This document shows, in pieces, positions 7,891-14,581 of a stretch of 64,000 nucleotides of DNA (its first letter is position 1; every line of letters starts with the position of its first letter). Origin of the DNA: Streptomyces caniferus. GTDB taxonomy: Bacteria; Actinomycetota; Actinomycetes; Streptomycetales; Streptomycetaceae. The stretch lies in NCBI RefSeq assembly GCF_009811555.1, contig NZ_BLIN01000003.1, positions 1,612,001-1,676,000 of the forward strand, in the 5' to 3' direction. The position numbers and the translations under genes are program-made. The notes below the pieces were generated by a model that worked only from the letters and a program-made list of their open reading frames with translations, made no database searches and was not told the DNA's origin.

Positions 7891-9399
7891 TCACGGGGAT
7901 CCCCACGGTACGAGACCCCACCGGAACACATTGCTACCGCCGGGCTCCAGCACGGTGAGTGCCGTACCGCTGCGGAAGGCGTCTGCCGGGCAGGACATGG
8001 GCTCGATGGCGACACCGCGCCGGCGCCGTCCGGCCTCGGACAGCGTGTCTCCGGTGTACACCTGCACATATCGGATGCCCTCGATGAGTCGTACGTCGAT
8101 GCCATGCCGGCCTGAAGGGTGCGCCAGCCGCACCACGGACCGGCCTGTGGGGTCCCGGTCGAGCCCGGTGAACGCGGTGTCCAGCAGCTGCTCGCCGATG
8201 GGGCGGGCGGTGCGGAAGTCGTACGCCGTGCCTTCGACCGGCTCCTCCCCTGTCGGCAGGCCATGCTCGTCCGTACACAGCCGGTAGCGGGCCGGAACGG
8301 TCAGCAGCGCCGCGTCCACCAGGTCGGTGCCCGCGGTCAAGTAGGGGTGCTGGCCCACGCCGTACGGCGCAGCGGTCTCCCCCACATTGGTCGTGGTGAC
8401 GGCGACTTGGAGCCCCTCCTGCCCGAGCCGGTACTCGGCAACGACCTCCAGGTGGAAGGGGTAGCCAGGCTGGGGAAAAAGGGTGGTGCCCACCCGGACC
8501 GCATCGTCACCGTGGGCGAGCAGCCGCCACGGTGTCCATCGGAGGAGTCCGTGGATCGCGTTGCGCGTCTCGGGTTCGGTCAGCGGAAGTTGCAGGTCTT
8601 GACCGTGGAACCGATAGCGCCCGCCACCCACGCGGTTGGGCCAGGGGACGAGAAGCTGCCCGCGGCCGCCGGTGATCGGTTCGTCGGCGGCGAACCCGTC
8701 CAGCAGCGGCCGGCCGTCCACTTCGTAATGGCGAAGGGCGCCGCCCAGCTGGACCACCACTGCCGTCTGCACGCCATGATGCAGTCGCCATTGTTCTCCT
8801 GATGCGTTGGGGGACATGCGTGGCTCCTCGGTCCATGCGGCGGCGGAATCCGCCGCACCGGTGGGTGAAGGGTCCGGTGAGGTGCACCCGCCGAGCAGGG
8901 AGACGATGGCTGCGACGACCGCTTCCGGCAGCTGGTCGACCTCCACCACGCAGGGGTGTTCGTCGGGTTCCGGCTCCTGGAAATCCGCGAACTGGCTGTC
9001 CAGCAACCGGGCTGGGAAGAAGTGGCCGTGGCGGGCAATCAGTCGGGACCGGATGAGCTGCCGGGCACCGTGCAGGTACACCAGACGCACGTCGGGCCGT
9101 CCCCCGAGCAGTCGGTCCCGGTGGGCGCGCTTGAGCGCGGAGCAGGAGACGACGGCGGGTTGCCGTGCTGCGATCTGCCGGTCGATCCACGTGGCGACGG
9201 CGGTCAGCCAAGGGTGTCTGTCCTCGTCGCTCAGCGCTTCGCCGGCCGCCATCCTGGCCCGGTTCGCCGGGGTGTGGAAGTCGTCGGCGTCCTTGTACGC
9301 CCAGCCGAGCCGGTCGGCGAGCAGCCGCGCCACCGTGGACTTACCCGATCCCGACACGCCTGTCACGAGCACTACGGCCGGGGGCACACCGGCGGCCAC
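7891..9399 (-). CDS. Gluconokinase fused to aldose 1-epimerase (mutarotase), single reading frame
   Basis: One uninterrupted frame encodes two enzymes. The N-terminal part (about 165 residues) is a GntK/IdnK-type gluconokinase: P-loop GVSGSGKST, DADDFH, SCSALKRAHRDRL and LLDSQFA. It makes 6-phosphogluconate. After a Gly/Pro/Ala-rich linker, the C-terminal 308 residues are an aldose 1-epimerase (galactose-mutarotase fold: LLVPWPNRVGGG, GLLRWTPW, GVGQHPYLT), which interconverts sugar anomers. An internal ATG at 8817 has its own GAGGAG site, so the epimerase could also be made separately. The frame is open to 9561, but those extra codons have weak GC bias; GTG 9399 or 9387 lie nearer the usual start. 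Cytoplasmic; role in glucose/gluconate use inferred with the upstream SDR. Confidence 0.82.
   Translation of the reverse strand: MAAGVPPAVVLVTGVSGSGKSTVARLLADRLGWAYKDADDFHTPANRARMAAGEALSDEDRHPWLTAVATWIDRQIAARQPAVVSCSALKRAHRDRLLGGRPDVRLVYLHGARQLIRSRLIARHGHFFPARLLDSQFADFQEPEPDEHPCVVEVDQLPEAVVAAIVSLLGGCTSPDPSPTGAADSAAAWTEEPRMSPNASGEQWRLHHGVQTAVVVQLGGALRHYEVDGRPLLDGFAADEPITGGRGQLLVPWPNRVGGGRYRFHGQDLQLPLTEPETRNAIHGLLRWTPWRLLAHGDDAVRVGTTLFPQPGYPFHLEVVAEYRLGQEGLQVAVTTTNVGETAAPYGVGQHPYLTAGTDLVDAALLTVPARYRLCTDEHGLPTGEEPVEGTAYDFRTARPIGEQLLDTAFTGLDRDPTGRSVVRLAHPSGRHGIDVRLIEGIRYVQVYTGDTLSEAGRRRRGVAIEPMSCPADAFRSGTALTVLEPGGSNVFRWGLVPWGSP
8818..8835 (-). promoter_or_regulatory. Internal ribosome-binding site within the fusion gene
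   Basis: Reading leftward, GAGGAG followed by six bases and ATG 8817 begins the codons MSPNASGEQWRL, exactly where the epimerase homology starts. It suggests either a former gene boundary or dual expression (fused and free epimerase). Confidence 0.5.
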
Positions 9400-9769
9400 G
9401 ATGCACGCCGGATCCGGCGGCAACCCGAGCGTCGGCCTTCCCAGGGACGGGGAGCCGCGCACCGTGCTCGGTTGATGAGGCCATCGGCCATCAGCACCGT
9501 TGCCCACGCCAACCGCGCCTACGCTTCCCCGTTCGGCCTCATCGGACGAGGCTGGATCCATCTGCCTCCGCCCCGGACTCCGTACAGCGGCCCCGCGCGG
9601 ATTCCGACAACGTGCCCTGTCATGGCGCCCCCTTCGTGCGGTACGACCGGGCTGTCCGGTCTCGGCTGATCGGCTACTTCCAATCTCGGGGCGCGAGGTC
9701 TGCTACGCACCTCGACGACCGTACGACCGAGACACAGCGACGCTCTCAAACCGCTGGTGGAAGGGAGCC

Positions 9770-9925
9770 GGGCGAGCCGCCTGTCGAACGGCCGACCGAC
9801 TGCTGATCACCGTCGATGCGGGCGACTCCAACGGCTATCGCACCCACACCTGGAAGATCGAACTCGCCCAGTTCGCAGCCGGTTCCGGCCTGACGATCAC
9901 TGTCTGCCACCTGCCTCCCGGAACA
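9770..9925 (+). pseudogene. ISAzo13-family transposase fragment
   Basis: Codons from about 9770 to 9925 read ADRLLITVDAG, then NGYRTHTWK and LTITVCHLPPGT. These are the conserved motifs of the C-terminal catalytic region of ISAzo13 transposases (normally more than 400 residues). Homology stops at the PPGT motif, where intact copies continue towards SKWNKIEH, so this is a short relic. It lies in a 1.2-kb stretch without intact genes. Confidence 0.6.
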
Positions 9926-10013
9926 TGCTCAGGCGGGGCACCCAGCAGAACGGATTCCGTACACATGAGGGTGGGAAGCGCCGCGTCTCACCGGGCCCGT
10001 CCCCGAACGCAGG

Positions 10014-10039
10014 ACCCCCGTCGGCAAGCCGACGAGGGT
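10014..10039. terminator. Stem-loop, terminator-like
   Basis: A 12-bp stem with one mismatch (ACCCCCGTCGGC / GCCGACGAGGGT) closes a 2-base loop. No T-tract follows, so factor-independent termination is uncertain. It lies 30 bases before the IS110 tail at 10070, in the same relative position as the hairpin at 38133. Confidence 0.4.
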
Positions 10040-10069
10040 TCCTCACCTCTCACGCGGTATCACACGCCC

Positions 10070-10132
10070 CTATGACGGGAGGCCGGTGGATGCCGGTCTG
10101 ACCAGGTTGAAGACCTCGCGGGCGGCATATCA
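10070..10132 (-). pseudogene. IS110-family transposase, last 20 codons only
   Basis: The minus strand reads YAAREVFNLVRPASTGL and stops at TAG 10072-10070. This is the same C-terminal tail as the larger IS110 relic at 31970 and the relic at 38203. Upstream sequence is unrelated, so only the element's end survives. Confidence 0.6.
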
Positions 10133-10662
10133 CTTATGCCCCACCGTCGATCTCGCGCCAAGACTCCGCTGGCAAGGCGGCACTTCCCCGCGCCAACCGC
10201 CCTCGCCCTCAGCCCGACTGTGGTTCGGCCGGACAGGGAGAGGACGCTTCAAGAATCCCCAGATTGCGTCACCTGACGACAAGACGCCCGAAGAGGAAGA
10301 CCCCCTGGCCACTGAGCCAGCGCCCCGGCGAGGCTGAGGAGAACTCGCGGAATGCCGCACACACCGAAGCTGCACGCCGTCGCAGCCCGGCACACATCGA
10401 GGCCCCGCCGGCGCACCCGGCTACAACGAAGCAACTGCGGGTTGGACCGGTCGGGCGTCAGGGAGATTTGCCGGTGGGACCTTTCATTACCAGATCCGGC
10501 GCCCGCCACCACGGGCCGGCCTGCTGATGTCTCTACTGATGCCACGCCACTTTTGTCGCCTGCGCGGTGGGTCACGTTACGTCGCGGTGACCGATGCCCT
10601 CCTGAAACAGGGTGCCTAGTGTCATCTCGTCCCTGGTAGCAACGGATCGGAATCGGACCCGC
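10133..10662. other. Intergenic stretch without a recognisable gene
   Basis: Open frames on both strands have no ribosome sites, no family resemblance and ambiguous codon bias. The promoter of the DHFR-like gene at 10663 is expected near 10600-10660. Confidence 0.3.
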
Positions 10663-11232
10663 ATGCGTCTGCTCACGTACTTCATCGGCTGCAGTGTTGA
10701 CGGCTTCATCGCCGGTCCGGACGGACAGTGTGACTCTTCCGGCTTCGACGGCGACCTCAAGGCCGCGATCCTCGCCGAGTACCCCGAGACCATCCCGGAC
10801 CACGTCCGCAGGTCGCTGGGTGTCGTCAGCACAGCGAACAGGAGGTTCGACACGGTCGTCATGGGGCGCGGCGCCTACGAATCCTCTCTGGCGACCAATG
10901 TCACCAGCCCGTATCCCTACCTGCGGCAGTACGTGTTCTCCTCATCCCTCGAACAGCCCGCTCCCGACGTCGACGTTGTTGCCGGCGACCCGGTGGAGTT
11001 CATCCGCGGGCTGAAGCAGCAACCGGGCAGGGGCATCTGGCTGGGCGGCGGCGCGGTGCTGGCCGGACAGCTGCTGGGTGAGATCGACGAGCTGATCGTC
11101 CACCGCTACCCAGTGGTCTTCGGTGAAGGCATCCCCCTGTTCCACACCTCATCCGGCCCTGCCGTCTTCACGCTGACCGGCTCCCGGAGCTTCACCACCG
11201 GCGCGACCGTCACCACATACACCAAGCAGTAG
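10663..11232 (+). CDS. Dihydrofolate reductase / RibD C-terminal family reductase
   Basis: The 189-residue cytoplasmic protein has the DHFR fold. It starts MRLLTYFIGCSVDGFIAGPDG, and shows VVMGRGAYE (NADPH-phosphate loop) and IWLGGGAVLAGQLL (the GGG cofactor turn). Members reduce pterin, pyrimidine or other substrates with NADPH; in streptomycetes they often sit in accessory loci and their substrates are unknown. ATG 10663 is chosen because it matches the family start; upstream in-frame codons are not family-like. The stop is 8 bases from the GNAT start, so the two genes form an operon. Confidence 0.9.
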   Translation: MRLLTYFIGCSVDGFIAGPDGQCDSSGFDGDLKAAILAEYPETIPDHVRRSLGVVSTANRRFDTVVMGRGAYESSLATNVTSPYPYLRQYVFSSSLEQPAPDVDVVAGDPVEFIRGLKQQPGRGIWLGGGAVLAGQLLGEIDELIVHRYPVVFGEGIPLFHTSSGPAVFTLTGSRSFTTGATVTTYTKQ

Positions 11233-11240
11233 GAGCACCC

Positions 11241-12182
11241 GTGCTGTTTCGCCCCACGACTGAGACCGATCAAGAGCGCATCGTAGAAGTGATCGTGGAT
11301 GAGCCGGTGGGCTGGATCGGCGCCGACCGCTACCTGGGCGAGATGCGGCAGGGAATGTACCGGCCGGAGTGGACCTGGATCGCCGAGGAGGACGGGCAGG
11401 TATGGGCAAGAGCCCTGTGGTGGGGGCAGGCGGACAGCGCTCACCCCATCGCACTGGACTGCCTGCACGTGGACCCCGCACTCCCCGACCGGGCGCGAGT
11501 GGGGGCCGAACTACTGAGCGCCGGGCTAAGGGCGTTCGCCGACCACGGAGCGCCCAGACTGCCGCTGTACAACCTGACGCTGCCCGTCGGCTGGCGTGAC
11601 AATCCAACCGCAGCGGCTGCCGTGGGCTGGCGGCGCCAGGCCGCCGTAGCGGCCGGGCTCACCCACGAAGTGGAACGGCTGCGCCTGGAGTGGACACCCG
11701 ACGCCGGCCTTCCCGGGACCGAGGGCCGGCTCGCCTTCGCGCCGGCGTCGGACGAGGAGTTCCTCCAGCTGTTCCGGAGGATAGCTGTCGGTAGCCTGGA
11801 CGACGAGACCAGCAGGAACATCGCGGTCAAGGGTGCCGAAGCCACCGCCCGCGACGAGATGGACTTCTACCTCGGCTGCCCCGGCCGGCGCGAGTGGTGG
11901 CGGCTGGCGCACACCCCCGACGGGCAAGTCGTGGGACTCGCTCTCCCGTCCGCGACGCCGTACGCCCGCAACGTCGGCTACCTGGGCGTCGTACCCGAGT
12001 TCCGCGGTCGCGGGTATGTGGACGACCTCCTCGCCGAGATCACCCGCATCCACGCGGACACCGGTGCCGAGCTCATCACCGCCACCACTGACCGCGGCAA
12101 TGCGCCGATGGCCGCGGCCCTCGCCCGTGCCGGCTACCGGACTTCAGAGATCCGCATGATCTGTTCGGCCCCGGTGGCATGA
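11241..12182 (+). CDS. GNAT-family N-acetyltransferase, two-domain
   Basis: The 313-residue protein is about twice the size of one GNAT domain. The N-terminal half (to about 150) is a degenerate GNAT fold. The C-terminal half carries the acetyl-CoA loop VVPEFRGRGYVDDLL (motif A, R/QxxGxG/A) followed by TTDRGNAPMAAALARAGY (motif B). It should transfer acetyl from acetyl-CoA to an amine; the substrate is unknown. It starts at GTG 11241 after AGGAG and lies 8 bases behind the DHFR-like gene. With Vat- and Vgb-like genes downstream a resistance role is possible but not shown. Confidence 0.87.
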   Translation: MLFRPTTETDQERIVEVIVDEPVGWIGADRYLGEMRQGMYRPEWTWIAEEDGQVWARALWWGQADSAHPIALDCLHVDPALPDRARVGAELLSAGLRAFADHGAPRLPLYNLTLPVGWRDNPTAAAAVGWRRQAAVAAGLTHEVERLRLEWTPDAGLPGTEGRLAFAPASDEEFLQLFRRIAVGSLDDETSRNIAVKGAEATARDEMDFYLGCPGRREWWRLAHTPDGQVVGLALPSATPYARNVGYLGVVPEFRGRGYVDDLLAEITRIHADTGAELITATTDRGNAPMAAALARAGYRTSEIRMICSAPVA

Positions 12183-12305
12183 AGACCGAGGCAACACACC
12201 CGGCGCCCCGGACGATCAGCACGCCGCAGAACACGCGCCGCCTCCCGCGGCGAAGCAGTTGCCGTCCCATACCGACCACCGGCCCCACCGATAAAGGATG
12301 TTGCG

Positions 12306-12959
12306 TTGTCTCCCGATCCAACCACCGTGCACCCACTGCCGGCGCATGACCGCGTCGTGTTCCTTCGACCGTTGATCACCTCACCGAAGATCTCCATAGG
12401 CGAGTACACCTATTACGACGACCCCGAGGGCGCGGCGGACTTCGAGCATCGCAACGTGCTCTACGCCTACGGGCCGGAGCGTCTGATCATCGGCAAGTAC
12501 TGCGCCATCGCCACGGGCACCAGGTTTCTGATGGCCGGCGCCGAGCATCCGACGATGGGGGTGTCCACGTTCCCCTTCACCATGTTCGGCGGCCGGTGGG
12601 CCGAACAGACCCTGGACATCGTCACCGCCATGCCCAGCCGCGGCGACACCGTGGTCGGCAACGATGTGTGGTTCGGGCACCAGGTGACGGTGATGCCCGG
12701 CGTGCGGATCGGAGATGGCGCCATCATCGCGGCCGGCGCGGTGGTGACCGCCGACGTCGCCCCTTACACCATCGTGGGCGGCAACCCGGCCCGGCCGATC
12801 CGCCAACGCTTCGCCGATGCCGACATCGAGCGCCTCCTGCACGCCGCATGGTGGGACTGGCCCACCGACCTGGTCACCGAACACACCCGCACCATCATGG
12901 CGGGGGCCCCGGCCGAGATCGAAAGTATCGGCAAACGGCATGACCGGAACGGCAGTTGA
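12306..12959 (+). CDS. vat: Vat/CatB-type O-acetyltransferase (streptogramin A acetyltransferase-like)
   Basis: The 217-residue protein belongs to the left-handed beta-helix xenobiotic acetyltransferases. The signature GAEHPTMGVSTFPFTMFGG around residue 81 contains the catalytic His in the same context as VatA/VatD (H-x-M-x-G-S-T-Y/F-P-F). Hexapeptide repeats (VVGNDVWFGH, VTVMPGVRIGDGAIIAAGAV) and the terminal GGNPARPIRQRF follow. The family O-acetylates group A streptogramins or chloramphenicol using acetyl-CoA. The start is TTG 12306 behind AAAGGA; a later GTG is possible. Its neighbour is a Vgb-like lyase, the classical partner, which favours streptogramin over chloramphenicol. The substrate remains inference. 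Confidence 0.87.
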   Translation: MSPDPTTVHPLPAHDRVVFLRPLITSPKISIGEYTYYDDPEGAADFEHRNVLYAYGPERLIIGKYCAIATGTRFLMAGAEHPTMGVSTFPFTMFGGRWAEQTLDIVTAMPSRGDTVVGNDVWFGHQVTVMPGVRIGDGAIIAAGAVVTADVAPYTIVGGNPARPIRQRFADADIERLLHAAWWDWPTDLVTEHTRTIMAGAPAEIESIGKRHDRNGS

Positions 12960-13030
12960 GGGCGGACCCGCCGGACCCCAGGTCTCAGGGGCGGGAGGGC
13001 GCACATCGTATGGAGGGAAGTGAAAAGTTG

Positions 13031-13957
13031 ATGCCGGTGTTCATCGAGGAGTTCGCCGTAACCGATCGCGACAGCGGCCCCTACGCGCTCACCACGGGCC
13101 CGGACGGGGCGCTGTGGTTCACCCTGGTCCACAGCGGAGGGATCGGGCGGCTTGTGCCCGGAGAGGAGCCAACGAGCCATCCACTCGATCCGGAGTGCGG
13201 GCCAACGATCATCGCTGCCGGGCCGGACGGCGCGTTGTGGTTCACCGAGCACCGGGCCCACCGCATCGCTCGGATCACGCTTGACGGCAAGGTGACGGAG
13301 TTCGCGCTGCCCACCGCTGAATGCGGGCCGTTCGGGATCGCCGCCGGCCCGGATGGGGCGCTGTGGTTCACCGAGACCAGTGCCGACCGGATCGGCCGGA
13401 TCACCACCGACGGCCAGGTGACCGAGTTCCCGCTGCCGATATCCGGGGCCTTCCCCTCTGCGATCACCGCCGGCTCCGACGACGGGATGTGGTTCACCCT
13501 GAACCAAGCCGACGCGATCGGGCGGATCGGCATGGACGGAGCCATCACCCTCCACGGTCTGCCGACGAAGTCCGCCGCCCCGGTGGGCATCGCAGCCGGG
13601 CACGACGGGGCACTCTGGTTCGTCGAGATCGGCGCCGGGCAGATCGGGCGGATCGCCGCCGATGGCGTGATCACCGAGTTCCCGCTGCCCGACCGCACCT
13701 CCCGGCCGCATGCCCTCACCCCCGGCAGCGGGGGCACGTTGTGGTTCACCGAGTGGGCCGGCAACCGCGTCGGCTCCATCACCCCCGACGGCATCATCAC
13801 CGTGCACGACCTGCCAACCGACGGCTCGGAGCCGCACGGCATCACCCTGGGCCCGGACGGGGCCCTGTGGACAGCACTGGAGACCGGCGCACTCGCCCGC
13901 ATCACCGCGACCCGGGCTCCGGCGGCCCAACTGGGCCTCTTGGCACCTTCCGCGTAA
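13031..13957 (+). CDS. vgb: Virginiamycin B lyase-like seven-bladed propeller (Vgb)
   Basis: The 308-residue protein is built of seven repeats of the form G-x-D-G-x-L/M-W-F-T (for example GPDGALWFTE), one per blade of a beta-propeller, which is the Vgb architecture. Vgb linearises group B streptogramins by a Mg-dependent elimination at the ester bond. Histidines in PHALT and PHGIT and an acidic residue in ALETGAL near the C terminus are candidate active-site residues; I could not align them residue by residue. ATG 13031 is preferred because GGAGGGAAG lies 10 bases upstream. It follows vat by 71 bases on the same strand. Some Vgb homologues are propellers of unknown function. Confidence 0.87.
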   Translation: MPVFIEEFAVTDRDSGPYALTTGPDGALWFTLVHSGGIGRLVPGEEPTSHPLDPECGPTIIAAGPDGALWFTEHRAHRIARITLDGKVTEFALPTAECGPFGIAAGPDGALWFTETSADRIGRITTDGQVTEFPLPISGAFPSAITAGSDDGMWFTLNQADAIGRIGMDGAITLHGLPTKSAAPVGIAAGHDGALWFVEIGAGQIGRIAADGVITEFPLPDRTSRPHALTPGSGGTLWFTEWAGNRVGSITPDGIITVHDLPTDGSEPHGITLGPDGALWTALETGALARITATRAPAAQLGLLAPSA

Positions 13958-13999
13958 CAGCAAGTCCAGACAACGCAGCACACACATAGGGAGACACCC

Positions 14000-14347
14000 A
14001 TGAAGTACGCGCTCGTGATATTCGAGACCCACGAGTCACGCAGCGGGATCAAGTCTGATCCGGCCGCCCACCGAAAGGCATACGAAACCTGGATCGGTCA
14101 GATCGCGGCGGCAGGCAAACTGATCAGCGGCGATGCCCTCGCAACCGATCCCCCCACCGCGGTAACCGTGCGCAAGGCGACCGACAGTGCCTCCACCGTG
14201 GCCGAGGGGCCCGCGCACGCCGGTGAGGAGACCCTTGGCGGCTGGTTCGTCATCGACGTGGCCGACCGTGCGGAAGCCGTGGAACTCGCCAAGGCACTCG
14301 CCACCCCCGAGACGGTCGAGATCTGGCCGCTCCTCGAAACCGCCTGA
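14000..14347 (+). CDS. YciI-like (YCII-related/DGPF) domain protein
   Basis: The 115-residue ferredoxin-like-fold protein starts MKYALVIFET and shows the family pattern of an N-terminal strand, a conserved GKLISGDALA turn, and GGWFVIDVADRAEAVELA near residue 80 (the G-G-W/Y/F-x-I/V motif). These proteins are small cytoplasmic dimers of uncertain enzymatic role, often linked to stress genes or sigma factors. The start at 14000 follows GGGAGA. It lies 42 bases after the vgb-like stop and may be the last gene of that operon. Confidence 0.9.
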   Translation: MKYALVIFETHESRSGIKSDPAAHRKAYETWIGQIAAAGKLISGDALATDPPTAVTVRKATDSASTVAEGPAHAGEETLGGWFVIDVADRAEAVELAKALATPETVEIWPLLETA

Positions 14348-14581
14348 GCCGCACCGCCGACACACGAGAACAGGGAGGCACCCTCGAGGGCGCACACAAG
14401 GAGGCCGATCCCTGCGTTCGCGTCCGAGGGCCGGCGGCCTCTGCCGGGTTGTCCCTCGCGGACATCACCAGAGTCCTTGCATGCGTTGCCGCGATCACCA
14501 TCGCCGGGGACATCTCCCCGGACATACAGTGGTGATCATGTGCTCGGTCGCGGCCGGGACGCGGACCGGGGGGAGTGTGCG

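Noticed and set aside
6669..7958. 429-codon plus-strand frame over the SDR
   Set aside because: Antisense to an SDR with complete motifs; no start signal.
9400..9561. N-terminal extension of the gluconokinase to ATG 9561
   Set aside because: Weak GC bias, low-complexity residues and no ribosome site; the kinase fold begins just after GTG 9399/9387. Not excluded completely.
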